Shown one piece after another: positions 1 to 6,321 of a stretch of DNA of 8,549 nt. Below the pieces are notes generated by a model. That model was not told the DNA's origin and did no database searches. It saw only the letters and a list, made by a program, of their open reading frames with translations. The DNA is from Taibaiella sp. (GTDB lineage Bacteria > Bacteroidota > Bacteroidia > Chitinophagales > Chitinophagaceae), in the NCBI GenBank assembly GCA_019454705.1, contig JACFNS010000081.1:1-8549 (forward strand), read 5' to 3'. How positions within the stretch are numbered: the first letter of the stretch is position 1; each line of letters starts with the position of its first letter. The translations under genes were made by a program, and so were the position numbers.

Positions 1-256
1 CAAGCCACGCAACGTGCTTGCCGTATATCCTCAGAAAGGCCGTGTATTGGTTGAAGGTGTCAACATCGTAACCAAGCACCAGAAGCCTGACGCGCAAAAC
101 CCGCAGGGTGGTATAGTGAAGCAGGAAGCTGCTATACACATATCTAACGTAATGCTGTGGGACGCTAAAGCAAAAGCTCCTGCCCGTACTAAGCGTGAGC
201 GCACAGAAGGTGGTTTTGTTCGTGTATCTAAAAAATCAGGGGAGGTAATTAAATAA
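1..256 (+). CDS. rplX: 50S ribosomal protein L24 (uL24), 5'-truncated
   Basis: L24 is an early assembly initiator of the large ribosomal subunit that binds the 5' region of 23S rRNA. The frame is open from base 2 and the window edge removes the N-terminus. About 84 residues remain, beginning [20 protein letters not shown], which is the core of the KOW RNA-binding motif, followed by the typical [10 protein letters not shown] segment, [17 protein letters not shown], and a basic C-terminus ending in KKSGEVIK. The GTG at 14 is an internal Val codon of the KOW motif, not the start. The stop TAA (254-256) overlaps the rplE ATG by one base, which suggests translational coupling. Identification rests on the motif and on its position directly before rplE. 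Confidence 0.95.
   Translation, partial: KPRNVLAVYPQKGRVLVEGVNIVTKHQKPDAQNPQGGIVKQEAAIHISNVMLWDAKAKAPARTKRERTEGGFVRVSKKSGEVIK
239..245 (+). promoter_or_regulatory. Shine-Dalgarno-like purine run before rplE
   Basis: The run GGGGAGG lies 10 bases before the rplE ATG, inside the last codons of rplX (Ser-Gly-Glu-Val). Bacteroidota mostly do not rely on Shine-Dalgarno pairing, so this may simply follow from the encoded residues. Combined with the TAATG stop/start overlap, it could help re-initiation on rplE. Confidence 0.35.
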
Positions 257-831
257 TGGAAACAGCAGTATATACTCCGCGTCTGCGCAAGCACTACAGG
301 GATGAAGTCGTACCGGCTTTGATGAAGAAATTTGGCTATAGTTCTGTAATGCAGTGCCCCCGCCTGGTAAAGATATGCCTGAACCAGGGTGTTAAAGGCT
401 CTGTATCAGACAAGAAGCTGATAGATGACGCCATCAACGAAATGACAATGGTAACCGGCCAGAAGGCTGTGCCTACTTTGTCTAAAAAGGATATCTCGAA
501 CTTTAAGCTGCGTAAGCACATGCCTATAGGCTGCCGTGTTACACTGCGTGGCACCACCATGTTCGAATTCCTGGATCGTTTCATAGCTGTTACGCTGCCA
601 CGTGTACGCGACTTCAAAGGTATCAACGATAAATCTTTTGATGGCCGTGGTAACTACACTATGGGTATCACAGAGCAGATCATCTACCCTGAGATAGACA
701 TCGATAAAGTGAACCGTATCAGCGGTATGGATATCACATTTGTAACGACAGCACAAACCAACGAAGAAGCTTACGAGCTGCTGAAGGAAATGGGCCTGCC
801 GTTCAAGAATATCAAAAAAGACAACAACTAA
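256..831 (+). CDS. rplE: 50S ribosomal protein L5 (uL5)
   Basis: L5 binds 5S rRNA with L18 in the central protuberance of the large subunit and contacts P-site tRNA. The 191-residue product shows the family landmarks: [18 protein letters not shown] near residues 35-52, a [20 protein letters not shown] segment near 67-86, the GCRVTLRG strand near 92-99, and the [12 protein letters not shown] loop near 130-141 followed by FPEID-like YPEIDIDK. It is slightly longer than the E. coli protein (179 residues) through a basic C-terminal tail. The ATG start overlaps the rplX stop and gives the expected N-terminus with a [17 protein letters not shown] helix. In enterobacteria the spc operon is repressed by S8 binding near the rplE start; no clear S8-type helix was recognised here. 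Confidence 0.98.
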   Translation: METAVYTPRLRKHYRDEVVPALMKKFGYSSVMQCPRLVKICLNQGVKGSVSDKKLIDDAINEMTMVTGQKAVPTLSKKDISNFKLRKHMPIGCRVTLRGTTMFEFLDRFIAVTLPRVRDFKGINDKSFDGRGNYTMGITEQIIYPEIDIDKVNRISGMDITFVTTAQTNEEAYELLKEMGLPFKNIKKDNN

Positions 832-851
832 TTACAAATAAAGTACAATAA

Positions 852-1121
852 ATGGCAAGAGAATCAGTAAAAGCCCGTCAACGCAAACGCGAGCGCATGG
901 TTGCCCAATACGCTGAGAAGCGTGCGGCACTTAAAGCGGCAGGAGACTACCAGGCATTGGATTTACTTCCTAAAAACGCCTCTCCCGTTCGCCTTAAAAA
1001 CCGTTGCCAGTTAACAGGCCGTCCCAAGGGTTATATGCGCCACTTCGGGGTATGCCGTAACATTTTCCGCGACATGGCGTTGGATGGCAAAATACCGGGT
1101 GTACGTAAAGCCAGCTGGTAA
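852..1121 (+). CDS. rpsN: 30S ribosomal protein S14 (uS14), zinc-independent form
   Basis: S14 is a late-assembling protein of the small-subunit head. The 89-residue length and the [17 protein letters not shown] signature (residues 54-70) with C-terminal [11 protein letters not shown] identify it. It is the longer, zinc-free (C-minus) class: only C52 and C68 are present, without the paired CxxC knuckles of the ~61-residue zinc-binding form. Its production should therefore not depend on zinc supply. It starts at ATG 852, 20 bases after rplE, in an A-rich leader with no Shine-Dalgarno sequence. A 75-base gap containing a possible hairpin separates it from rpsH. Confidence 0.98.
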   Translation: MARESVKARQRKRERMVAQYAEKRAALKAAGDYQALDLLPKNASPVRLKNRCQLTGRPKGYMRHFGVCRNIFRDMALDGKIPGVRKASW

Positions 1122-1132
1122 TTAAATGAAAC

Positions 1133-1165
1133 GTAACCAGGTCGTAGCAATATGAAACCGGTTAC
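1133..1165 (+). other. Possible RNA hairpin in the rpsN-rpsH gap
   Basis: GTAACC (1133-1138) pairs with GGTTAC (1160-1165). The stem continues inward as GGT (1140-1142) with ACC (1157-1159), leaving A1139 as a single bulge, for nine pairs in total. The loop is 14 bases. The hairpin sits 31 bases before the rpsH ATG and is not directly followed by a T run (the seven Ts at 1185-1191 are too distant for a terminator). It could be a protein-binding or processing site; no known leader class was recognised. Confidence 0.35.
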
Positions 1166-1196
1166 AATTATATACTTTACAAACTTTTTTTAAAAA

Positions 1197-1595
1197 ATGG
1201 TAACAGATTCGATAGCAGACTTCTTAACCCGTATCCGCAACGCACAGATGGCACGCCACCGCATAGTGGAGATACCTGCCTCTAACGTTAAAAAACGTAT
1301 GACAGAGATATTGTACGACAAAGGTTATATCCTGAAATACAAATTTGAAGATGATAACAAACAAGGTATCATCAAAATAGCATTGAAATACGATGCACAG
1401 ACTAAAGAACCCGCTATCAAATCACTGGAGAGGGTGAGCCGTCCGGGTCTGCGCCAGTATGCAAAACCAAACGAACTGCCCCGCGTAATGAGCGGCCTGG
1501 GTATCGCTATCGTTTCTACATCCAAGGGTGTAATGACTGATAAAGAAGCCCGCGCGCAAAATATAGGCGGTGAGGTAATGGCAGCAATATATTAA
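1197..1595 (+). CDS. rpsH: 30S ribosomal protein S8 (uS8)
   Basis: S8 is a primary binder of the central domain of 16S rRNA. In E. coli it is also the translational repressor of the spc operon. The 132-residue product has the N-terminal DSIADFLTRIRNAQMA helix, a YDKGYI turn (40-45), the SRPGLRQY strand (81-88) and the diagnostic C-terminal STSKGVMTDKEARAQNIGGE segment (from 107), which carries the RNA-binding STSKG loop. ATG 1197 follows an A/T-rich stretch with no Shine-Dalgarno sequence. The gene lies between rpsN and rplF as expected. Confidence 0.98.
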   Translation: MVTDSIADFLTRIRNAQMARHRIVEIPASNVKKRMTEILYDKGYILKYKFEDDNKQGIIKIALKYDAQTKEPAIKSLERVSRPGLRQYAKPNELPRVMSGLGIAIVSTSKGVMTDKEARAQNIGGEVMAAIY

Positions 1596-1605
1596 TAACA
1601 ACAAC

Positions 1606-1655
1606 AGGAGGCAGGTACATTAAGCCCAACCTATACAAGGCTGACCGACTTGCTT
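1606..1655 (+). other. Possible structured leader of rplF
   Basis: The 86-base rpsH-rplF gap contains AGGAGG (1606-1611), a perfect Shine-Dalgarno core that is 70 bases from the rplF ATG and so cannot serve it. Bases 1609-1616 can pair with 1648-1655 (eight pairs, two of them G-U), enclosing a small inner stem of AGCC (1623-1626) with GGCT (1639-1642). In that fold the AGGAGG is partly sequestered. No ATG follows it at a usable distance. The role is unknown and the fold is only a manual proposal. Confidence 0.25.
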
Positions 1656-1681
1656 ACCAAAACAATAAAACATAGTACAAT

Positions 1682-2236
1682 ATGTCACGTATAGGCAGAA
1701 ATCCGATAACAGTACCAGGCGGTGTAACAATAACCGTAGGTGCGGATAACGTAGTAACAGTAAAAGGCCCTAAGGGCGAATTGAAAGAAGCGGTAAACCG
1801 TGACCTGAAAGTAGAGGTGCAGGACAACCAATTGTTGGTTACCCGCCCTACCGACCAGATACGCCACCGTGCGTTGCATGGCCTGACACGCGCCTTAATC
1901 GCTAACATGATTACCGGTGTTACTTCAGGATTTAAGAAAGAGCTGGACCTGGTGGGTGTAGGTTTCCGTGCTGCTATACAAGGGCAGACACTGGATATGG
2001 CCTTGGGTTATTCACACAACATCATCATGGAGCTGCCCAAAGAAGTGAAGGGTGAAGCTAAGATGGAGAAGGGTGTACCCCCAAGGATTACACTGGAATC
2101 AATTGACAAACAACTGCTGGGCCAGGTAGCTGCCAAAATACGCAGCCTGCGTAAGCCTGAGCCTTACAAAGGTAAAGGTGTTCGTTACTCTGACGAGGTG
2201 GTTCGCCGCAAAGCAGGTAAATCAGCAGGTAAATAA
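1682..2236 (+). CDS. rplF: 50S ribosomal protein L6 (uL6)
   Basis: L6 lies near the factor-binding site and the sarcin-ricin loop of the large subunit. The 184-residue product starts MSRIGRNPITVPGGVTI, has two tandem L6 alpha/beta domains (about residues 8-82 and 90-165), and carries the family signature PEPYKGKGVRYSDE near 159-172, followed by a basic KAGKSAGK tail. The length is typical (about 177-185). ATG 1682 gives the conserved SRIG N-terminus, so the start is secure. It is preceded by an unusually long 86-base gap and followed by a 105-base gap with two hairpins. Confidence 0.98.
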   Translation: MSRIGRNPITVPGGVTITVGADNVVTVKGPKGELKEAVNRDLKVEVQDNQLLVTRPTDQIRHRALHGLTRALIANMITGVTSGFKKELDLVGVGFRAAIQGQTLDMALGYSHNIIMELPKEVKGEAKMEKGVPPRITLESIDKQLLGQVAAKIRSLRKPEPYKGKGVRYSDEVVRRKAGKSAGK

Positions 2237-2245
2237 TAAATAACA

Positions 2246-2276
2246 GGGTTTCCGCCTGAAAAGGCGGAAGCTTTTT
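2246..2276 (+). terminator. Terminator-like hairpin between rplF and rplR
   Basis: TTCCGCC (2250-2256) pairs perfectly with GGCGGAA (2263-2269) around the six-base loop TGAAAA. G-U and G-C pairs extend the stem outward to about 2246/2273. Five Ts (2272-2276) follow immediately. This is the shape of an intrinsic terminator, yet it lies in the middle of an operon whose downstream genes are essential. It therefore probably acts as a partial terminator or attenuator, or as an RNA-processing or stability element, unless a second promoter lies after it. Confidence 0.55.
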
Positions 2277-2296
2277 AATAACTAACAATTAAAATC

Positions 2297-2325
2297 CGGT
2301 AGCCATCCTGCGAAGGGTGAGCCCG
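2297..2325 (+). other. Hairpin with GNRA-type tetraloop before rplR
   Basis: CATCCT (2304-2309) pairs with AGGGTG (2314-2319), with one G-U pair, closing the tetraloop GCGA (2310-2313), which fits the GNRA consensus. The lower stem continues with GC (2302-2303) to GC (2321-2322) and CGG (2297-2299) to CCG (2323-2325), with T2300-A2301 and A2320 bulged. It ends 16 bases before the rplR ATG. Tandem with the upstream terminator-like hairpin, it could be a ribosomal-protein leader; this is inference. Confidence 0.4.
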
Positions 2326-2341
2326 TAAAAAATAGAATAAT

Positions 2342-2701
2342 ATGGCACTTGATAAGAAAATGGTACGCCGCCAGAAATTGCGCTGGCGCATACGCAGCAG
2401 GGTAAGTGGTACAGCTACCAAACCCCGTATGTCTGTGTTCCGCAGCAATAAGGACATCTATGTACAACTGATAGATGATACCAATGGCACGACACTGGCA
2501 GCAGCCAGCTCACGCCAGAAGGATATCCAGGCGAATGCCGGCAACAAAGTAGAGAAATCTGCAATGGTTGGCAAGGCTATCGCGCAGGCCGCTTTGGCAC
2601 TGGGCATCGAGAAATGTGTTTTTGACCGTGGTGGTTACCTGTATCATGGCCGTGTAAAGGCTGTAGCAGATGGCGCTCGTGAAGGTGGCCTTAATTTCTA
2701 A
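2342..2701 (+). CDS. rplR: 50S ribosomal protein L18 (uL18)
   Basis: L18 carries 5S rRNA into the central protuberance together with L5. The 119-residue length is typical. The basic N-terminus ([16 protein letters not shown]), the [20 protein letters not shown] strand pair (residues 27-46) and the C-terminal [20 protein letters not shown] segment (from residue 94) are diagnostic. The ATG start is supported by the conserved basic N-terminus. It follows a 105-base gap, the longest in the operon, with two predicted hairpins, so its expression may be partly uncoupled from rplF. Confidence 0.98.
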   Translation: MALDKKMVRRQKLRWRIRSRVSGTATKPRMSVFRSNKDIYVQLIDDTNGTTLAAASSRQKDIQANAGNKVEKSAMVGKAIAQAALALGIEKCVFDRGGYLYHGRVKAVADGAREGGLNF

Positions 2702-2736
2702 TAACAATATTATTGAACTTTTTCTATAAGTAACTG

Positions 2737-3255
2737 ATGTCAAAAGTAAATACAAATCGAGTAAAAGCCGGCGACCTGGAATTGCAGGAGAAAGTGGTGG
2801 CTATCAACCGTGTTGTTAAAACAACCAAAGGCGGACGCGCATTCAGTTTTTCTGCCCTGGTAGTAGTAGGCAACGGTGCAGGTGTGGTAGGTCACGGACT
2901 GGGTAAAGCCAAGGAAGTGCAGGAAGCCATCACCAAAGGTATAGACGACGCTAAAAAGAACCTGATAAAGGTGCCTGTATTGCGTGGTACTGTTCCTCAC
3001 GTACAGTTTGCTAAAGAAGGTGCCGCCAAGGTATTGATTAAGCCTGCCGCACACGGTACAGGTGTAATTGCCGGTGGTAGCATGAGGGCTGTACTGGAGT
3101 CTGCCGGTATTACCGACGTGCTGACTAAAAACCTGGGTTCTGCTAACCCGCACAACGTGGTAAAAGCTACCTTCGCCGCTCTGAGCCAACTGCGCGAGCC
3201 GGTACGTGTGGCCAAAGACCGCAACGTGAGCCTGAAGAAGGTATTCAACGGATAA
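2737..3255 (+). CDS. rpsE: 30S ribosomal protein S5 (uS5)
   Basis: S5 sits at the back of the small subunit near the mRNA entry region and affects decoding accuracy. The 172-residue product has the N-terminal double-stranded-RNA-binding-like S5 domain: [20 protein letters not shown] at residues 26-45, then [14 protein letters not shown]. The C-terminal S5 domain follows, with [21 protein letters not shown] and the [17 protein letters not shown] helix. The KGGR loop region near residues 30-34 is where spectinomycin-resistance changes occur in other bacteria; nothing abnormal is evident here. ATG 2737 lies 35 bases after rplR in an AT-rich leader. Confidence 0.98.
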   Translation: MSKVNTNRVKAGDLELQEKVVAINRVVKTTKGGRAFSFSALVVVGNGAGVVGHGLGKAKEVQEAITKGIDDAKKNLIKVPVLRGTVPHVQFAKEGAAKVLIKPAAHGTGVIAGGSMRAVLESAGITDVLTKNLGSANPHNVVKATFAALSQLREPVRVAKDRNVSLKKVFNG

Positions 3256-3260
3256 TCCGT

Positions 3261-3292
3261 TTAATTAATTGAATATTAACTAATTGAATTAA
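3261..3292 (+). other. AT-only inverted repeat in the rpsE-rpmD gap
   Basis: TTAATT (3261-3266) pairs with AATTAA (3287-3292), and AATT (3267-3270) with AATT (3282-3285), leaving G3286 bulged and an 11-base loop. All ten pairs are A-T, so the stem is weak. It may be chance in AT-rich DNA, and is listed because most other gaps in this operon also fold. Confidence 0.2.
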
Positions 3293-3303
3293 GAGATAGC
3301 GTC

Positions 3304-3486
3304 ATGGCTAAGATAAAAATAACACAGATTAAAAGTGGCATCGACCGCCCCGAAAACCAAAAGCGTACACTGGTAGCGCTGGGTTTGCGCAAGATGAACG
3401 CTACTGTGGAAGTAGAAGCTACACCCCAGATACAAGGTATGGTTAAGACTGTACACCACCTGGTGAAAGTAGAAGAAGTTAAGTAA
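3304..3486 (+). CDS. rpmD: 50S ribosomal protein L30 (uL30)
   Basis: This small large-subunit protein of 60 residues has the typical bacterial L30 length and fold order: AKIKITQIKSGIDRP strand, the KRTLVALGLRKMNATVE helix-turn, and the terminal GMVKTVHHLVKVEE strand. The invariant-type TLVALGLRKMN stretch makes the identification secure despite its size. ATG 3304 is 48 bases after rpsE. It is followed by a 62-base gap containing a GC-containing hairpin before rplO. Confidence 0.97.
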   Translation: MAKIKITQIKSGIDRPENQKRTLVALGLRKMNATVEVEATPQIQGMVKTVHHLVKVEEVK

Positions 3487-3502
3487 TTTTTATTTATTAA
3501 TA

Positions 3503-3531
3503 TTTGCGAGCGGTTTCACATTCCGCGCAAG
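3503..3531 (+). other. Hairpin in the rpmD-rplO gap
   Basis: GCGG (3510-3513) pairs with CCGC (3523-3526), and TTGC (3504-3507) with GCAA (3527-3530). G3508-A3509 is bulged, the loop is nine bases (3514-3522), and a T3503-G3531 wobble is possible. It ends 18 bases before the preferred rplO ATG, the same placement as the hairpin before rplR. No T run follows, so it is not a terminator. A leader or processing role is inference. Confidence 0.35.
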
Positions 3532-3548
3532 TTCAAAAATCGTATACA

Positions 3549-3998
3549 ATGCAACAATTGCACAATTTACAACCCGCAAAAGGTTCAGTAAAAAAGAAAA
3601 GGCGCGTAGCACGTGGTGAAGGTAGTGGTTCTGGCGTAACAGCAGGTAAAGGTAACAAAGGCCAGCAGGCTCGTACCGGCTACCAGAGCAAGAAAGGACA
3701 CGAAGGTGGCCAGATGCCCATCCAGCGCCGTATGCCTAAGCGTGGTTTCAAAAACAATAACAAGATTGACTTCAAAGTTTTCAACCTGGGTGATATAGAC
3801 TTCCTGGCTGAAAAATACGAACTGAAAGAATTCACTCTGGACAACCTGTATATCAATGGCTTAATCAACCGTACTGATTCAGTAAAAATACTGGGCAACG
3901 GTGAGCTGAAAAGCAAGCTGTCATTCAAAGTGAATGCAGCCAGCGCTAAGGCCAAAGAGGCAATCGAAGCAGCGGGTGGTACACTTGAGTTGCTGTAA
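3549..3998 (+). CDS. rplO: 50S ribosomal protein L15 (uL15)
   Basis: L15 is a late-assembly large-subunit protein whose basic extension threads into 23S rRNA. The frame could open at TTG 3504, but ATG 3549 is preferred because it yields the family N-terminus MQQLHNLQPAKGSVKKKRRV and avoids starting inside the upstream hairpin. The product is then 149 residues, a normal length. The glycine-rich, basic RGEGSGSGVTAGKGNKGQQAR tract (about 22-42), the GHEGGQMPIQRRMPKRGF motif (50-67) and the C-terminal AAGGTLELL are diagnostic. It lies directly before secY, as in most spc operons. Confidence 0.97.
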   Translation: MQQLHNLQPAKGSVKKKRRVARGEGSGSGVTAGKGNKGQQARTGYQSKKGHEGGQMPIQRRMPKRGFKNNNKIDFKVFNLGDIDFLAEKYELKEFTLDNLYINGLINRTDSVKILGNGELKSKLSFKVNAASAKAKEAIEAAGGTLELL

Positions 3999-4013
3999 CT
4001 TTTCCGGGTAAAC

Positions 4014-4040
4014 AGACGCATTTGGTAAAATGCGTCTTTT
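4014..4040 (+). terminator. Terminator-like hairpin between rplO and secY
   Basis: AGACGCATTT (4014-4023) pairs perfectly, ten of ten, with AAATGCGTCT (4028-4037) around the four-base loop GGTA. The T run at 4037-4040 follows. It stands 15 bases after the rplO stop and 43 bases before the preferred secY GTG. An ATG at 4030 in frame with secY is buried in the 3' arm. Since secY and map are essential and lie beyond it, it is probably leaky, regulated, or compensated by a promoter in 4041-4083; no convincing promoter was seen there. Confidence 0.6.
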
Positions 4041-4083
4041 ATCGTTTATTCGCATTTCATTTTTCAGATTAACATTAGTCCCT

Positions 4084-5436
4084 GTGAAGAAACTCATAGA
4101 AACGCTTAAGAATATTTGGAGCATCGAAGAGCTCCGCAAGCGTATTATATATACTTTGGCTCTTATCCTCATTTACCGCGTAGGTAGCTATGTAGTATTA
4201 CCCGGTATAGACCCCCAGATACTTGCACTCGAAGGTAGCCAGGAGGGTTTGTTGGGACTGTTCAATATGTTCGCCGGTGGTTCATTCAGCCGTGCCTCTA
4301 TTTTCGCATTGGGTGTTATGCCCTATATCTCCGCTTCTATCTTTATGCAGCTGGCAGGTATAGTAGTTCCACAGATTTCGAAATTGCAGAAAGAAGAGAG
4401 TGGCCGCCGCAAGGTGAACCAATATACACGTTACCTTACAGTAATCGTTACCGCATTCCAGGCCAGTGCTTATGTTGCTTACCTGCGTACGCAAAGTGCA
4501 GGCGCTATTGTGCCTGAATTTGGTGCTTTCCTGTTCTGGTTGTCAACCGTAGTAGTGCTTACAGCGGGTACATTGTTTGTAATGTGGCTGGGCGAAAAAA
4601 TCACTGACCGTGGTATCGGTAACGGTGTTTCCCTGCTCATCATGGTGGGTATCTTCGCCCGCCTGCCCGAATCACTGTTCCAGGAATTTGCTGCCAAGAA
4701 CGTTGGTGGCGGTGGCGGACTGCTGATATTCCTGATAGAGATGGCACTGTTCATAGCTGTAATAGTAGGCCTGATACTGCTGACACAAGGTGTACGCCGT
4801 ATTCCGCTTAACTATGCACGCCGTGTAATAGGCAGCACTAATGCAGCCCGCGAAATAACAGGTGGCTCACGCGATTTCATTCCCTTGAAAGTGAATTCTG
4901 CGGGTGTTATGCCTATCATCTTCGCACAGGCTATCATGTTCATACCTGCTACGCTTATCGGCTTTACCGATAGCGAAACAGCACAGGGCGTGGTAAGGTC
5001 TTTGTCTGATTATACATCTGCACCATACAATATCGTATATGCTATACTGGTTATCGCATTCACTTATTTCTACACGGCGTTGATATTCAACCCTACTGAG
5101 ATGGCTGATAACCTGAAGCGTAACAACAGCTTCATACCTGGTGTAAAGCCGGGTGAGCCTACCGCTAACTACATTGCTACTATCATGGACCGTATTACAT
5201 TGCCCGGCGCATTGTTCCTGGCTATTGCGGGTGTGTTACCGGGTGTAGCTGCCTTACTGGGTGTTACCAGCGGTTTCGCTTCATTCTACGGTGGTACTTC
5301 CATGCTGATAGGTGTGGGTGTAATACTGGATACACTGCAGCAGATAGAAAGCCATCTGTTGATGCGCAGGTACGACGGATTAATGAAAACGGGGCGCATA
5401 TCAGGCCGTCAGCCGGCTGCAGGTGCCTCTGTGTAA
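4084..5436 (+). CDS. secY: Protein translocase channel subunit SecY
   Basis: SecY is the pore of the Sec translocon in the inner membrane and acts with SecE, SecG, SecA and ribosomes. GTG 4084 is chosen over the in-frame ATG 4030: it yields the usual KKLIETLKNIWSIEELRKRI amphipathic N-terminus and 450 residues, whereas the longer start lies inside a hairpin. About ten hydrophobic segments are visible. Landmarks are GSYVVLPGID (34-43), the pore-ring region ALGVMPYISASIFMQL (75-90), the SecY signature LGEKITDRGIGNGVSLLI (169-186), the RRIP cytosolic loop (238-241) and the NPTEMADNLKRNNSFIPG loop (336-353) that contacts SecA and the ribosome. A GGGGG run at 208-212 lies in a periplasmic loop. 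The leader lacks a Shine-Dalgarno sequence. map follows after nine bases. Confidence 0.97.
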   Translation: MKKLIETLKNIWSIEELRKRIIYTLALILIYRVGSYVVLPGIDPQILALEGSQEGLLGLFNMFAGGSFSRASIFALGVMPYISASIFMQLAGIVVPQISKLQKEESGRRKVNQYTRYLTVIVTAFQASAYVAYLRTQSAGAIVPEFGAFLFWLSTVVVLTAGTLFVMWLGEKITDRGIGNGVSLLIMVGIFARLPESLFQEFAAKNVGGGGGLLIFLIEMALFIAVIVGLILLTQGVRRIPLNYARRVIGSTNAAREITGGSRDFIPLKVNSAGVMPIIFAQAIMFIPATLIGFTDSETAQGVVRSLSDYTSAPYNIVYAILVIAFTYFYTALIFNPTEMADNLKRNNSFIPGVKPGEPTANYIATIMDRITLPGALFLAIAGVLPGVAALLGVTSGFASFYGGTSMLIGVGVILDTLQQIESHLLMRRYDGLMKTGRISGRQPAAGASV

Positions 5437-5445
5437 ACATGAATT

Positions 5446-6279
5446 ATGATACACATCAGGAGTAAAGAAGAAATTGAAATAATAAGAAAAAACGCCTTAA
5501 TGGTAACTGCCACCTTAACCGAGGTGGCAAAGTTTTTAAAGCCGGGTATCACTACCTTGTCTATCGACAGAATGGCTGAAGCTTTCATCAGGGACAACGG
5601 CGGTGTGCCATCTTTCAAGGGTTATGGCCCCAGGAACAATGCATTCCCGTTTTCTTTGTGCATATCGGTAAACGAGGTGGTAGTGCATGGTTTCCCGTCA
5701 GACTATATAGTGAAGGAAGGAGACATCATTTCTGTTGACTGCGGTTTTTACAGGGACGGTTATCATGGCGACCATGCCTATACTTTTGCGATAGGCGATG
5801 TGCCTGATGAATACCTGCAACTGATGCGTGTAACCAAAGAAGCGCTGATGCTGGGTATAGCCAATGCTCATGTGGGCAACAGGGTAGGCGATATATCTTA
5901 CGCTATAGAAGAACATACTGCTAAAAAGCACGGCTATGGCGTGGTGCGCGAACTGGTAGGCCATGGTGTAGGCCGCAACCTGCACGAAGACCCGCAGGTG
6001 CCCAACTACGGCCGCCGTGGCGATGGCAAACGCCTGAAGGAAGGTATGGTATTGGCTATAGAACCAATGATAAACCTGGGTACACACCAGGTATATACTG
6101 AAGACGATGGATGGACCATAGTAACCGCAGATAAAAAGGTATCCGTACACTACGAACATACTACGGCGGTAGGCAAAGAAAAAGGCGATAACCTATCAGA
6201 CTTTGGCCCGATAGAAGCTGCCGAAAAAGCTAACCCTGAACTGAACACAGGGCACCATAAAAAGGTAGTAATGGCTTAA
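5446..6279 (+). CDS. map: Type I methionine aminopeptidase
   Basis: This cytosolic metalloenzyme removes the initiator methionine from nascent proteins at the ribosome exit. The 277-residue product has the pita-bread fold. The five expected metal ligands are visible: D98 (in SVDCG), D109 (in YHGDH), H173 (in GHGVGRN), E206 (in AIEPM) and E237 (in HYEHTT). The substrate-side histidines H81 (VVHGFP) and H180 (NLHEDP) are also present. There is no N-terminal zinc-finger extension. Forty residues follow E237, somewhat more than in E. coli, ending in a polar TGHHKKVVMA tail. ATG 5446 is nine bases after secY; an earlier ATG at 5439 is out of frame and stops after eight codons. A strong terminator follows at once, so map is the last gene of this transcript. 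Confidence 0.97.
   Translation: MIHIRSKEEIEIIRKNALMVTATLTEVAKFLKPGITTLSIDRMAEAFIRDNGGVPSFKGYGPRNNAFPFSLCISVNEVVVHGFPSDYIVKEGDIISVDCGFYRDGYHGDHAYTFAIGDVPDEYLQLMRVTKEALMLGIANAHVGNRVGDISYAIEEHTAKKHGYGVVRELVGHGVGRNLHEDPQVPNYGRRGDGKRLKEGMVLAIEPMINLGTHQVYTEDDGWTIVTADKKVSVHYEHTTAVGKEKGDNLSDFGPIEAAEKANPELNTGHHKKVVMA
5508..5537 (+). other. Hairpin plus T run inside the 5' part of map
   Basis: TGCCACC (5508-5514) pairs with GGTGGCA (5523-5529) around an eight-base loop, with TTTTT at 5533-5537 three bases later. It falls at codons 21-31 of map. It resembles a weak terminator, but the T run is offset and ribosomes would normally disrupt it. Chance is a reasonable explanation. Confidence 0.2.
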
Positions 6280-6285
6280 GATATT

Positions 6286-6316
6286 CAAACCCCGCGATAG
6301 CGGGGTTTGTTGTTTT
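6286..6316 (+). terminator. Intrinsic terminator of the ribosomal/secY-map operon
   Basis: CAAACCCCGC (6286-6295) pairs perfectly with GCGGGGTTTG (6300-6309) around the loop GATA. A T-rich stretch (TTGTTTTC) follows. It starts seven bases after the map stop. The stem is ten pairs with a GC-rich core, the strongest terminator in the window. It marks the end of the cluster before a convergent gene. Confidence 0.9.
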
Positions 6317-6321
6317 CTTAG

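Noticed and set aside
2740..3189. 149-codon minus-strand open frame opposite rpsE
   Set aside because: It is entirely within a conserved ribosomal gene and has the composition expected of an antisense shadow frame.
3504..3548. Extended N-terminus of L15 from TTG 3504
   Set aside because: The extra 15 residues match nothing in the L15 family and the start lies in a hairpin arm; ATG 3549 gives the normal N-terminus.
4030..4083. Extended N-terminus of SecY from ATG 4030
   Set aside because: The ATG is inside the 3' arm of a terminator-like stem, and the added residues precede the usual KKLIETLKN start of Bacteroidota SecY.
5439..5465. Eight-codon open frame overlapping the map start
   Set aside because: It is out of frame with map, very short, and most likely a by-product of the short secY-map junction.
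5698..6159. 153-codon minus-strand open frame opposite map
   Set aside because: It lies fully inside the intact map gene, with a Tyr/His/Phe-rich composition typical of an antisense shadow.
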